Source: JAMXLO01 sp963726125
GTDB taxonomy: Bacteria > Pseudomonadota > Alphaproteobacteria > Acetobacterales > Acetobacteraceae
Reading direction: 5' to 3'
DNA length: 64,000 nucleotides
Assembly: GCA_963726125.1 (NCBI GenBank)
Contig: CAVSBG010000019.1
Location: 238,250 to 302,249 of the forward strand
Shown here: in pieces, positions 17,439 through 26,706 of the stretch
How positions within the stretch are numbered: position 1 is the stretch's first letter
Layout of the letters: each line of letters begins with the position of its first letter
The notes under the pieces: generated by a model
Seen by the model: only the letters and a program-made list of their open reading frames with translations
Told to the model about the DNA's origin: nothing
Databases searched by the model: none
Translations under genes and position numbers: made by a program

Positions 17439-17440
17439 CG

Positions 17441-18443
17441 ATGTCAGGGGCGGCATCACTGCTGGAATTGCGCGACGTGCACGTACAGTTCCCCGTCCAC
17501 AGTGGCGTGCTGCAACGGACGATCGGTCATGTGCATGCGGTGGACGGCGTGAACCTTGCCGTGCGCCGTGGCGAGACCATGGGCCTGGTCGGTGAATCGG
17601 GCTGCGGCAAGTCGACACTAAGTCGCGTGGTGGTGATGCTGACTCGACCGGATGCCGGTGAGGTGCTGTTTGAAGGCCGCGATCTCCTGGCACTGGACCG
17701 CACTGCGAGAAAGCTGGTGCGGCGTGACATCCAGATCATCTTCCAGGATTCGCTTGGTTCACTGAACCCACGGCTGCGCGTCCGAGATCTGATCCTTGAA
17801 GGCCGGCGCATCCAGGGTCTTTCAGATGCCGCGACCGATCGAGACCTGGCCGAGGATATTCTGGGCAAGGTGGGCCTGTCGCGGGAACTCGCCACACGGT
17901 ATCCGCATGAACTGTCCGGTGGCCAGCGGCAACGCGTCGGCATTGCTCGTGTCCTCGGTACTGGGGGCGCGGCTGATCGTTGCCGACGAACCAGTGTCGG
18001 CACTGGATGTTTCGGTGCAGGCGCAGGTGCTGAACCTGCTGGTCGATCTGAAGCGGGATCTGGGTCTGACCTATATCTTCATTGCACATAGCCTCGCGGT
18101 GGTCGGCTATATCGCCGATCGGATCGCGGTGATGTATCTGGGCCGCATCGTCGAGCTGGCATCGAGCGAGACGATCCAGTCCGCACCGTTGCATCCGTAT
18201 ACCGTATCATTGCTATCGTCGGTGCCGGACGCGTCTGCGCGGGTGCGCCGCGCGCGGCATCATCTGGCAGGCGAGCCGCCAAGTCCGATGCATCTGCCCA
18301 GCGGATGCCGCTTCCGTACACGCTGTGTCGCCGCACAAGCCATCTGTGCCGAACGCGAACCGGCATTGACCGAGCAGCAGCGGGACGGACATTTTGTCGC
18401 CTGCCATTTCCCGGGCGTGCTGCCGGCGCCGGGTCGGGCGTGA
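17441..18443 (+). pseudogene. ABC transporter ATP-binding protein, DppF/OppF type, +1 frameshift
   Basis: From ATG 17441 the frame gives Walker A GESGCGKS, FQDSLGSLNPR and the signature LSGGQRQRVGIARVL. At about 17957 one extra G shifts the frame; the +1 frame then gives GARLIVADEPVSALDVSVQA (Walker B), FIAHSL (H-loop), the oligo_HPY C-terminal region (APLHPYTVSL) and the Cys motif CRFRTRCVAAQAIC to TGA 18443. Repair gives about 333 residues, the normal DppF length. The break separates signature from Walker B, so if real the ATPase is dead; the downstream transporter genes are otherwise complete apart from one permease with a similar lesion. Confidence 0.85.
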
Positions 18444-18480
18444 CTGCAATCAGCGACGCGCAAATCAACAAAAGAAGCTA

Positions 18481-18587
18481 GGAAGCACTGATGAACACAG
18501 ATGAACGCAGCTATGGACCTGGACGTCATCGGACGGCTTCTGTCGTTCGCTGCTTATCTGCGTTCATCTGCGTTCATCAGTGGTTCC
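18481..18587. repeat. Intergenic long inverted repeat
   Basis: Arms of 30 bp at 18481-18510 and 18558-18587, 28 of 30 bases complementary, with a spacer of 47 bp. Each arm contains the internally repeated phrase GATGAACGCA, read as TGATGAACGCAGATGAACG. It fills the gap between the ATPase gene and the dimethylformamidase-like gene. Repeats of this phrase type are dispersed in many GC-rich genomes. Different in sequence from the other palindromes of the window but similar in build. Confidence 0.85.
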
Positions 18588-18636
18588 ATTTTCCCCTAAA
18601 TTCGCACCGACCACCCCAAGCGCTGGGTGAACGCTG

Positions 18637-20502
18637 ATGATTCGCGGATACCCGCGCTTCCCCAGCCTGTTCCCCGGCGAGACACTGGTCTTGCACGTAT
18701 CCACCACCAGTCCGCGCTTCCGGGTTGTGTTCTTCCGCCAGAGTGCAAGGTTGGAACCGATGCGGGTCGCATCCAGCGAGACGCTTGATGGCGTCCACCT
18801 GCCCGATGGACCACCGGATCGCGATTGGGGCTGGCCCGCGTACCAGTTTGTCGTACCTTCGGATTGGCAATCTGGCGTCTACGTAGCGATGCTGATCGAG
18901 ATCGCCGCTGACGGCAGCGAGATCGTGCCAGACTGCGACACAACATTCGCCACATCGGCGAAAGCGCTGTTCGTGGTGCGGCATCGCGGTGACGTGCCCT
19001 TGGGAACGGTGCTCTACAAAGTCTCCTGGGCGACATTCGTGGCGTATAACGGCACCGGTTACGGCAGCCTGTACACCGAAGCCGTGTGGTCGCGCGAGCA
19101 GCCGAACCCTGGCTTCAAAGTGACCTGGCGCCGCCCTGGCTGCGGTACCGGTGGTGACGTGATGCCCGGCGATTCGGAAGACTACTACGACACGTCGTCG
19201 CGGCGGCAGACGTTCGAGCATTGGGACGCGCCGCTGGTGCGCTGGCTGGAGCAAGAAGCTCAAACGACGCACTACTGCACCGATTGGGACCTGCATCGTG
19301 ACCCAGGGCTGCTGCGTCCGTACAGCCTGCTGCTGAGTGTCGGCCACGACGAATACTGGAGCGATGCAATGCGCGCCGCCTTGGATGCGCATGTCGATCG
19401 CGGCGGTAACATAGCGTTTTTCAGCGGAAACATCTCGGGCTATCGCGTCCACTTCACCGATGACGACATCGCCATCACCTGCGCGAAGATTGGTCCGCCC
19501 AGCAGGGATCCCGATACCTGGACACGCGATTCCTGGCAGGAGGTCAACCCCGAGTGCCGGTTGACCGGTGTCGCGACGGCCTTCGGCGGCGGCTGGTGGG
19601 ATGGCAAGCGACGGACCCAAGGCTACGTCGTGCAGCATGCCGCGCATTGGGTGTTCGCCGGCACCGGATTGCGCGAAGGTGACGAGTTCGGCAACGACGA
19701 AGACTTTCCGCTGATCGGCTATGAAGTAGATGGAGCGGCATTCCGTCGTAAGGATGGCCGCTCCATTGTCACCGGCGAGCTTGGCACACCGCGCGACTTC
19801 ACCATCCTTGGCATTGCCGAACTCGGCGAAGGCTGGGTCGCCGGCAAGACCAATGCAGCGGCGACGATGGGGCTCTATGTCAGTCCGCAAGGCGGCGTGG
19901 TGTTCCAGGGCGCGACGACGGACTGGCCGATCCTGGTGCCGCGAAACGCGCATGTTGGCGCTATCACGCGCAACATTATTGATAGGCTGCGCCTGCCGAG
20001 CGCGCGCATCATTGGCCCGTTGCCGCATCGCGCCGGCCGCATGCTGGCAGCAGTCGGCGAGACTGTGTCATTCCACGTCGACACTGGCCGCTTGGGCGAA
20101 ATGAACACGCTGCGCTGTGACTGGCAGGTAGCCGGCGCGGAGACGTTGGAAAGCACCGGCCCGTTGTTGCGTGTGCGGATGCCGGATCGCGTGGACTTCA
20201 TCACGATCAGCGTCACGCTGTGGCGCGGTGCCCAAGCAGTGGGATTCGGTACATGCACGCTGCTGCCGTTGACCGCGGAGGAAGCACTGAAGCTCGACGT
20301 GCTGATCAACATGCGGGAGATGGTGATGGCAGGCGAACCCGCAAATCCACTGGTCAATCCGTCTTATGACCCTGTAGATCGCAATTGGCTGATCTTCTCG
20401 ATCCGTGTTCCCTGGATACGCGAGCGCGCTGTTCGCATGGAGAAAGCGGCGTCCCGCCTGCTCGCCTTGGCACGACGCCCGAATGGGGGCGACACGCCGT
20501 AG
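18637..20502 (+). CDS. N,N-dimethylformamidase large (beta) subunit-like protein
   Basis: 621 residues. Motifs of the DMFase beta-subunit family are seen: VSWATFVAYNGTGYGSLY, SRRQTFEHWDAPLVRWLE, LLLSVGHDEYWSDAMRAALD and GGNIAFFSGNISGYRV, indicating a class-I amidotransferase-like centre, followed by a C-terminal beta-rich region. The characterised enzyme hydrolyses DMF to dimethylamine and formate and consists of large and small subunits; I see no small-subunit gene here, and this protein is shorter than that large subunit as I recall it. Its position inside a peptide-type ABC transporter locus suggests an amide substrate that is imported. Exact substrate unknown. Confidence 0.82.
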   Translation: MIRGYPRFPSLFPGETLVLHVSTTSPRFRVVFFRQSARLEPMRVASSETLDGVHLPDGPPDRDWGWPAYQFVVPSDWQSGVYVAMLIEIAADGSEIVPDCDTTFATSAKALFVVRHRGDVPLGTVLYKVSWATFVAYNGTGYGSLYTEAVWSREQPNPGFKVTWRRPGCGTGGDVMPGDSEDYYDTSSRRQTFEHWDAPLVRWLEQEAQTTHYCTDWDLHRDPGLLRPYSLLLSVGHDEYWSDAMRAALDAHVDRGGNIAFFSGNISGYRVHFTDDDIAITCAKIGPPSRDPDTWTRDSWQEVNPECRLTGVATAFGGGWWDGKRRTQGYVVQHAAHWVFAGTGLREGDEFGNDEDFPLIGYEVDGAAFRRKDGRSIVTGELGTPRDFTILGIAELGEGWVAGKTNAAATMGLYVSPQGGVVFQGATTDWPILVPRNAHVGAITRNIIDRLRLPSARIIGPLPHRAGRMLAAVGETVSFHVDTGRLGEMNTLRCDWQVAGAETLESTGPLLRVRMPDRVDFITISVTLWRGAQAVGFGTCTLLPLTAEEALKLDVLINMREMVMAGEPANPLVNPSYDPVDRNWLIFSIRVPWIRERAVRMEKAASRLLALARRPNGGDTP

Positions 20503-20552
20503 TGGCGTTCATTCCTTGACATTCGTCCGGCGCTCCGCTGCACTGCGCACGA

Positions 20553-20572
20553 ATTCTGGAACGTTCCAGAAT
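20553..20572. promoter_or_regulatory. Candidate LacI-family operator (site 1)
   Basis: Perfect 20-bp palindrome ATTCTGGAACGTTCCAGAAT, ending 30 bp before the ATG of the substrate-binding protein gene. The core TGGAACGTTCCA with a central CG is typical of LacI/GalR operators. The same core recurs at 25171-25186 and 38019-38032, and a LacI-type regulator is encoded at 28856-29911. Confidence 0.8.
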
Positions 20573-20602
20573 ATGCAGTGAAACGTCCGGAGGGAGTGTC
20601 CG

Positions 20603-22153
20603 ATGGGTCTTGTGCGGCTGACGCGGAGGCAATTGATCGGCGGTGGTTCCGCCTTGTTCGGCGCATCGTTGTTCGATGTCTCCGGTGCCCTGGCACAGGG
20701 CGCGGGCAAGCCAACGCAGACGTTGACGGTTGGCACCAACATTCCCTTCACCACGCTCGATCCGAACACCATCAACACGTCGGTGTTTCCGTTCCGGAAC
20801 TCGGTCTTCGATCCGCTGATCACCATTCCGGTGACCGACATTCCGACCTACAAGCTCGGTTCCATCCAGAACGAGTTAGCGACCACCTACACGGTGAACA
20901 AGGACGTCACCGAAATCCGCATGCGCGTTCGCGACGGTGTTCGTTTCCACGACGGCAATCCGATGACCGTCGAGGATGTCGCAGCGTCGCTGCGCTACGC
21001 GATCGATCCTGCGACCGGTGGAACGATGGCTGGCAGTCTGGCCGACATCAGCTCCGTCACTGTTGACGGCAACGAGGTAGTGATGAAGACCTCGGCGCCC
21101 AGTGTAGATGCGCTGTATCGGCTGACACTGTTCCGCGTGCAGTCACCGAAGTTCCTCGGCAAGGCTGCGAACACGCCCGTTGGCACTGGTCCTTTCAAGT
21201 TCGCCGAATACGTGCCCAACGATCACCTGACATTGGAGCGGTTCGACGGCTACTGGAAGCCGATACCATCCAACGTGAAGACGCTGACATTCAAGTTCTA
21301 CACCGACCCCGAGGCGATGCTGAACGCCGCACTGGCGGGCGAACTGGACATCCTGCAATTCGGCCAGATCAAGGACGCGGCAACGCTGGAGGGTGCTGGC
21401 TGGGCCGCGTATGCCGCGCCGATCGCCGACTATGTCATGCTGGTGCTGAACTACACCGCGCCTGATTCAGCTTTGGCGAACGTCAACATCCGCCAGGCCG
21501 TCGCGCGCGCCATCGATCGGCAGGCGATCGTCAAAAACGTGTATTTCGGTCGCGTCCAGCCGATCACCATTCCGATGCCGCCGTCGGATCCAACTTACGA
21601 TCCGAAGATTGCCGCTGAATGGGACTTCAACCTGGCGGCCGCGGCGGAATACGTGAAGAAGTCTGGCCTGACCAAGCCAACTTTTGAGCTGCGCGTCGGC
21701 AGCAACGACCCGGACGCGCGCAAGGTAGCGCAGATCATTCAGGGTGATCTCGGCAAGATCGGTGTCACTGCCAACCTCGCACTGAAGGATCCGACCACGC
21801 TGGTGAACGATGCGATTGCCGGCAACTTCGAGTCGAACGTCTACGCCTGCTCGGTCGGCGTGCCGGAAGTACAGGACTTCGAAGATTGCAGTGTCTATCG
21901 GCCCAACAAAGGTCCGTTTTCCGGCGCAAAGACCTTCCCGGAATTCAAGCAGTCGTACTACGACGCCGCCGCGATCGTCGATCCGCAGCAACGCATCGCC
22001 GCTTTCAAGCAAGTGTTCGAGGTGTTGCATCAGACCGCCTGGGCGGTGCCGATATGCATGCGTGGACTTCTATGCGGGCAGAGCAAACAGATATCCGGTG
22101 TGGTGTATGACGCGAAGACTCACCTCGTCTATCAGGGGATCGTGAAGTCATAG
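20603..22153 (+). CDS. ABC transporter substrate-binding protein, SBP family 5 (DppA-like)
   Basis: 516 residues with a Tat-type signal (LTRRQLIGGGSALFGASL, cleavage near SGALAQG). Family-5 features: VRDGVRFHDGNPMTVEDVAASL near the N-terminus and NIRQAVARAIDRQAIV in the centre. It should bind a peptide-like or amide/glycoside ligand in the periplasm. ATG 20603 is preceded by CCGGAGGGAG. Expression is probably under the palindromic operator 31 bp upstream. First gene of the segment with the two permeases. Confidence 0.9.
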   Translation: MGLVRLTRRQLIGGGSALFGASLFDVSGALAQGAGKPTQTLTVGTNIPFTTLDPNTINTSVFPFRNSVFDPLITIPVTDIPTYKLGSIQNELATTYTVNKDVTEIRMRVRDGVRFHDGNPMTVEDVAASLRYAIDPATGGTMAGSLADISSVTVDGNEVVMKTSAPSVDALYRLTLFRVQSPKFLGKAANTPVGTGPFKFAEYVPNDHLTLERFDGYWKPIPSNVKTLTFKFYTDPEAMLNAALAGELDILQFGQIKDAATLEGAGWAAYAAPIADYVMLVLNYTAPDSALANVNIRQAVARAIDRQAIVKNVYFGRVQPITIPMPPSDPTYDPKIAAEWDFNLAAAAEYVKKSGLTKPTFELRVGSNDPDARKVAQIIQGDLGKIGVTANLALKDPTTLVNDAIAGNFESNVYACSVGVPEVQDFEDCSVYRPNKGPFSGAKTFPEFKQSYYDAAAIVDPQQRIAAFKQVFEVLHQTAWAVPICMRGLLCGQSKQISGVVYDAKTHLVYQGIVKS

Positions 22154-22163
22154 CTGGCGGCCC

Positions 22164-23114
22164 GTGATAGGCTTCATCGTCCGTCGGTTCCTGCTCGCGT
22201 TGCCGGTCCTGTTCGGCGCATCGCTCGCATTGTTCGCGCTGCTCTACATTCTGCCAGGCGATCCGGCGTCGTTCGTGCTGGGCGACAGCGCGACGCCAAC
22301 GCAGCTTGCCGCGTTGCGCCATCGACTTGATCTCGATCAGCCGGTGCCAGTGCAATATTTGTTGTGGCTCGGACGACTGGCGCGCGGTGATCTGGGTAAG
22401 TCCTTGGTCAGCGGCTATCCCGTGGCGCGCCTGATCGGCCAGCGGCTTCCGGTGGCAATCGAGTTGACGCTGGGCGCGCTGTTCGTCGCGTTGCTGATTG
22501 GTGTTCCAGCCGGCATTGCCGTTGGGGTACGGCCGCGAGGCTGGATGGCGCGGGCCATCGACATGTTCAACGCGACAGCAATCGCGGTTCCGGTATTCTG
22601 GCTTGGTCTGCTGCTGCAAATCATCGTCGCGATCAAGCTCGGCTGGTTGCCAGCGGGGGGCTATGTCGCATTGGCTACCGATCCGGTGAACAACCTGCGC
22701 GCGATGACGCTGCCGTGCATCACGCTCGGTGTGGGTACTGCTGCGGTGCTGGCACGCTTCCTCGCGACCGGTATTGCGGAAACCATGACGCGCGATTTCG
22801 TCGTCACCGCGCGCGCCAAGGGCCTGGCACCGGGGCGTATCATCGTTCGCCACGTGTTGCGCAACGCCGTGATTCCCGCCGTGACGGCGCTGGGTATTCA
22901 GATCGGCCGGTTGATCGGCGGGGCGGTACTCACCGAGGCAGTGTTCAATCTGCCCGGTCTTGGCACGCTGCTATGGAGCGCGCTGGTACAGCGCGACTAT
23001 TTCGTCATCCAGGCGGTGACGCTGCTGGCGGTGTTGCTGTTCGTCGTCGTCAACCTCGCCACCGACATCGCCTACGGCGTGATCGATCCACGCATCCGCA
23101 CCGGGGCGCGCTGA
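22164..23114 (+). CDS. ABC transporter permease, DppB type
   Basis: 316 residues, GTG start 10 bp after the binding-protein gene. N-terminal helix IVRRFLLALPVLFGASLALF, LPGDPA, then the inner-membrane domain with the EAA-type loop ARAKGLAPGRIIVRHVLRNA and the family-typical FNLPGLGTLLWSALVQRDY. About six membrane segments. It ends TGATG into the second permease, so they are translated together. Confidence 0.92.
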   Translation: MIGFIVRRFLLALPVLFGASLALFALLYILPGDPASFVLGDSATPTQLAALRHRLDLDQPVPVQYLLWLGRLARGDLGKSLVSGYPVARLIGQRLPVAIELTLGALFVALLIGVPAGIAVGVRPRGWMARAIDMFNATAIAVPVFWLGLLLQIIVAIKLGWLPAGGYVALATDPVNNLRAMTLPCITLGVGTAAVLARFLATGIAETMTRDFVVTARAKGLAPGRIIVRHVLRNAVIPAVTALGIQIGRLIGGAVLTEAVFNLPGLGTLLWSALVQRDYFVIQAVTLLAVLLFVVVNLATDIAYGVIDPRIRTGAR

Positions 23115-23945
23115 TGTTTCGTATCAGCGCGGGCGCGCTTGGCACAGGGTTTCTGGTGTTCGTGACCCTGATCGCGCTGACCGCGCCATGGCTCACGCCG
23201 TACAATCCGCTGGCACAGGACCTCGATCACGCGTTGCAATTGCCCACTATGAGCCATTGGCTGGGAACCGACGACCTGGGCCGTGACCTGCTGAGCAGGT
23301 TGATGGTTGGGTACTCGCGTTTCGGTCGCGGTGGGCTTCGGTTCAGCGTTCGTCGCATTGTTGATCGGCACTGCCGCTGGCCTGATCGCCGGCTATCAGT
23401 CCGGATGGTTCAGCGCCACGATCATGCGCATCTCCGATGTGCTCCTGGCGTTTCCCGCCGTGCTGCTGGCTATGCTGGTGGCCGCTGTGCTGAAGGCCGG
23501 CATCCCCGGCGTGATCCTGTCGATCGCCATTGTCTCGTTGCCGACATTCGCTCGCCTCGCGCAGGCGGTAATGCTGGAACAGCGCCACCGGACCTATGTC
23601 GATGCGGCGATCGCGTTTGGTGCATCGGCGAACTACGTCATCTTTCGTGCCGTCCTGCCGAACGTTCTCGCGCCGCTGATCGTGCAGGCCGCGTTCACCA
23701 TCGCGAATGCGGTGTTGCTGGAGGCGGGCCTCAGTTTTCTCGGGTTGGGCATTCAGCCACCGAACCCCTCGCTCGGTCTCATGCTGCAGGAGGCGCGAGG
23801 ATACATTCGTAGCGACGCATGGTTCGGCATTTGCCCCGGCGTGCTGCTGATCCTGATTGTCCTCGCGTTGAACGCCGCGGCTGATACGCTGGGCCAACTG
23901 GTTGATCCACGCAGTGCGACCCGGGGCGTACGCGCCGTGCTGTAA
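23114..23945 (+). pseudogene. ABC transporter permease, DppC type, +1 frameshift
   Basis: From ATG 23114 (overlapping the previous stop) the frame reads MFRISAGALGTGFLVFVTLI to WLGTDDLGRDLLSRLMVG. In the GGG run at 23309-23311 one extra G shifts the frame; the +1 frame continues as GTRVSVAVGFGSAFVALLIG, LLAFPAVLLAMLV, GASANYVIFRAVLPN and LSFLGLGIQPPNPSLG to TAA 23945. Repaired length is about 276 residues, normal for DppC. If the indel is genuine the importer lacks one permease; if it is a sequencing error the transporter is complete. Confidence 0.85.
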
Positions 23946-23961
23946 GGGAGAAGGTGACGCC

Positions 23962-25113
23962 ATGCAGATCGTCCGTATCCGAAGCCGCGTGGTCGACCTG
24001 CCGCTGCCGGCCCCATTCCATCCAGCCTGGGCGCGTGGCCGCAACCAGACCAACATCCTGATGGTACTGGTCGAGGTCGATACCGATGCCGGCATCACCG
24101 GGTACGGTGCCGCGCACGCCGGGCCCGAAGCCGCGATCTGTATCGAACGGTTCGTCGCTCCGTATTTCCTTGGCCAGGACCCTACGCGCGTCGAGCGTCT
24201 CGCCGCCGTGTTGCGCGACGCCGAGATTCTAGGCCCACCGATGTATTTCATGGAGCTCCCGCTGTGGGACATCATCGGCAAGCGAGCGAACCTGCCCGTC
24301 TGCCAGATGTGGGGCGCGGCCAGCGATCGCGTAGCAGCCTATTGCGCCACCGCAGAGATTCGTTCCCCGGAGCAACGCGTGCGCGACGCCGAGCGCATCG
24401 TGGCCGAGGGCTATCTCGCGATGAAGCTCCGCTTCCACAATGATGATCCACGCGATGATCTGAAGGTTGTCGAGGCGATCCGCGCGACGCTTGGCGACCG
24501 TGTCAGGATCATGGTGGACGCCAATCAGGCCGGCGTTGAGCCAGGTCACGGCGGCCATCAGCTTTGGGGCTTTCAGCGCACGGTCGAGGTGGCACGCGAG
24601 TTGGAAAAGCTGGGCGTGCTATGGTTGGAAGAACCGCTGTATCGCTACGACTACACCGGCCTTGCACGGCTGCGCGACAAGCTGGACACGCTAAAAATCG
24701 CAGGTGGCGAGGACAACCACGGCATCCACGAATTCAAGGACCTCATCGATCGAGGCTGCTTCGACATCCTGCAACCCGACGCGCTGCTGTCCGAGGGTAT
24801 CTTTCAACTGCGTAAAGTGGGTGGCATGGCGGAAGCTGCCAACCTGGAGGTGGTCCCGCACACGTGGGGCAACGGAATGGGTCTGCTCGCCAACCTGCAT
24901 CTCGCTGCCTCGCTGCCAAACTGCGCGTGGCTGGAGTTCCCACATGATCCGCCGAGCGGCTTCACCCTGGAATCGCGTGACCAGATGCTGATGGAACCGC
25001 TGACCATCGACGCCGATGGCGCAGTTCGCGTACCCGATCGGCCAGGCTTTGGCTTTGTTCTGGACGAGGATCGTATCCAGCACCACACAGTCGCAACGTA
25101 TGTCACCGAATGA
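23962..25113 (+). CDS. Mandelate racemase/muconate lactonizing enzyme family protein (enolase superfamily)
   Basis: 383 residues; ATG 23962 with AGGGAGAAGG upstream. N-terminal capping region, then the TIM barrel with the acid/base K in LAMKLRF, metal ligands in MVDANQAG, LWLEEPLY and AGGEDN, and the opposite-face His in PHTWGNG. Such enzymes abstract the alpha-proton of a carboxylate, giving racemisation, dehydration of sugar acids or lactone formation. The neighbourhood of sugar dehydrogenases and isomerases favours an acid-sugar dehydratase, but the specificity cannot be read here. Confidence 0.9.
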   Translation: MQIVRIRSRVVDLPLPAPFHPAWARGRNQTNILMVLVEVDTDAGITGYGAAHAGPEAAICIERFVAPYFLGQDPTRVERLAAVLRDAEILGPPMYFMELPLWDIIGKRANLPVCQMWGAASDRVAAYCATAEIRSPEQRVRDAERIVAEGYLAMKLRFHNDDPRDDLKVVEAIRATLGDRVRIMVDANQAGVEPGHGGHQLWGFQRTVEVARELEKLGVLWLEEPLYRYDYTGLARLRDKLDTLKIAGGEDNHGIHEFKDLIDRGCFDILQPDALLSEGIFQLRKVGGMAEAANLEVVPHTWGNGMGLLANLHLAASLPNCAWLEFPHDPPSGFTLESRDQMLMEPLTIDADGAVRVPDRPGFGFVLDEDRIQHHTVATYVTE

Positions 25114-25170
25114 ACGAAACGCTGCCGTTTCGCTTGACACCAAGCAGCCTGGACGGATATTGAGCCGGCG

Positions 25171-25186
25171 TTTGGAACGCTCCAAA
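25171..25186. promoter_or_regulatory. Candidate LacI-family operator (site 2)
   Basis: TTTGGAACGCTCCAAA, a 16-bp palindrome with a single mismatched pair, 18 bp before the ATG at 25205. It matches the core of sites at 20553 and 38019 and marks a probable internal promoter between the enolase-superfamily gene and the amidohydrolase gene. Confidence 0.7.
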
Positions 25187-25204
25187 AATCGCGCGAGGCA
25201 CGGG

Positions 25205-26320
25205 ATGTATCAGGGGCCGGTGATCGATTGCGACGTGCATCATGCGCGCGCGACCGATGAGGAATTGCTGGAATACATGTCCGCCGGCTGGCGCGAATAC
25301 ATCTCTGACCGAGGCCCGGCAGGCATCATGCCGCTGACCGTGCAGGATGGATTGCCGAACCCGCACGGGTTCATGCGCGCCGATACCTATCCCCCGACAG
25401 GTGGGCCCGCCGGCTCGGATTTCGCCACCATGCGACGCCAGTTGCTGGACCGTGCCGACGTGCGTCGCGCCATCCTGACATTCGGCGACGACAGTCATGT
25501 CGGCGGTCATCACAATCCCTATTTCGCCACAGAATTGGCCCGCGCCCTGAACGACTGGTCTGTGGACCGCTGGCTGAGCGCCGATACCCGGCTCGCGTCA
25601 TCTATTCTTGTCGCGTCACAACTTCCCGACCAGGCCGCCGCCGAGATCAGGCGCCACGCCAGCAATCCGCGCATGGTGCAGGTCATGCTGGTGGATAATC
25701 CCTACAACTACCCGTTCGGCCATCCCGTGTTCCACCCGATCTATCAGGCCGCCGAGGAAACCGGCCGGCCAATCGCGATACATGGCGGTGCCGGTGGCTG
25801 GGCCAATCCGGCAAGTACCGGCGGCGGCAACGTCAATCTATACTTTGAGGCGCACACGTTATGGCCGCAGGTTGTCATGACGCACCTCGTCTCGTTCATC
25901 AGCCACGGCGTGTTCGACAAGTTCCCGCGCCTGAAGCTATTGTTGATCGAGGCCGGTTCTGCATGGCTGCCCAGTCTGTTGTGGCGTTTCGACTCCGAAT
26001 ACAAAGGCTTGCGCCGCGAGGTCCCGTGGCTCAAACGTCTGCCTAGCGAGTACGTCGCCGAGCACCTGTGGTTGACCACGCAACCGCTGGAAGTCTCGCC
26101 GAAGCGCGAACAGATCACGCAGATGCTGAGCTGGTTCGATGGTGATCGCAAGCTGGTATATTCGTCCGACTATCCGCACTGGGATGCCGACGAGATCCAC
26201 TACGTCGCCGGCCGTATTCCGGAAAGCTGGCACCGGCGCGTGTTCTTTGAGAACGCGCTGGAGTTCTACGGCTGGACCGAGGCCGATCTGCCAGCCCCAG
26301 CCAACATGGCGATCGCATGA
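25205..26320 (+). CDS. Amidohydrolase family 2 (ACMSD-like TIM barrel)
   Basis: 371 residues from ATG 25205, chosen because the operator at 25171 and GAGGCACGGG precede it; a longer frame runs upstream. Metal site DCDVHH (HxH-like) at the N-terminus, IAIHGGAGG with the next His, TLWPQVVMTHLVSF, and the C-terminal VYSSDYPHWDADE with the catalytic Asp. The family performs hydrolysis or decarboxylation of aromatic, lactone or acyl substrates. Overlaps the Rieske gene by ATGA, so the two probably act in one pathway. Confidence 0.87.
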   Translation: MYQGPVIDCDVHHARATDEELLEYMSAGWREYISDRGPAGIMPLTVQDGLPNPHGFMRADTYPPTGGPAGSDFATMRRQLLDRADVRRAILTFGDDSHVGGHHNPYFATELARALNDWSVDRWLSADTRLASSILVASQLPDQAAAEIRRHASNPRMVQVMLVDNPYNYPFGHPVFHPIYQAAEETGRPIAIHGGAGGWANPASTGGGNVNLYFEAHTLWPQVVMTHLVSFISHGVFDKFPRLKLLLIEAGSAWLPSLLWRFDSEYKGLRREVPWLKRLPSEYVAEHLWLTTQPLEVSPKREQITQMLSWFDGDRKLVYSSDYPHWDADEIHYVAGRIPESWHRRVFFENALEFYGWTEADLPAPANMAIA

Positions 26321-26706
26321 GCACTGACGTCGGCGCACTCACTGAATTCGCGGATGGAGCGATCCGCACCATCGGTGTGAACGGCCGCGAGGTTGGCATC
26401 GTTCGTTGGAACGGCGCTGTGTACGCCGTCCACAATCTCTGCACTCATCAGAGCGGCCCAATATGTTCCGGTGTTTTGAGCGGCCGCCTGACCGCCGCTT
26501 CGCCGGGCGGCATGGACCTTGATCTCTCGACGCCAATACTAGCCTGCCCCTGGCATGGTTGGGAATTCGATCTGCGCACTGGTCGCGCCTTGCACGATGC
26601 ACAGCATCGGCTGCACATATTCCCTGTGCACGTCGAGAACGGGCGCGTCCTGGTGGACATCGGGCCGGTCTCTCGCGACAGCACGGCACAGTGGACTCAG
26701 CCATGA
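26317..26706 (+). CDS. Rieske [2Fe-2S] ferredoxin-like protein
   Basis: 129 residues. One Rieske domain: ligands CTH in NLCTHQSGPIC and C-x2-H in LACPWHGWEFDL. No other domain is present, so it is an electron carrier or regulatory subunit rather than an oxygenase. An insertion of about 20 residues (GVLSGRLTAASPGG) lies between the two ligand pairs. No oxygenase alpha subunit lies in this operon; the nearest Rieske oxygenase is in the sterol cluster 23 kb away. ATGA overlaps on both sides fix its place in the operon. Confidence 0.88.
   Translation: MSTDVGALTEFADGAIRTIGVNGREVGIVRWNGAVYAVHNLCTHQSGPICSGVLSGRLTAASPGGMDLDLSTPILACPWHGWEFDLRTGRALHDAQHRLHIFPVHVENGRVLVDIGPVSRDSTAQWTQP

Noticed and set aside
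18577..20028. Long minus-strand frame opposite the dimethylformamidase-like gene
   Set aside because: No motif, odd composition, and fully antisense to a gene with conserved motifs throughout.
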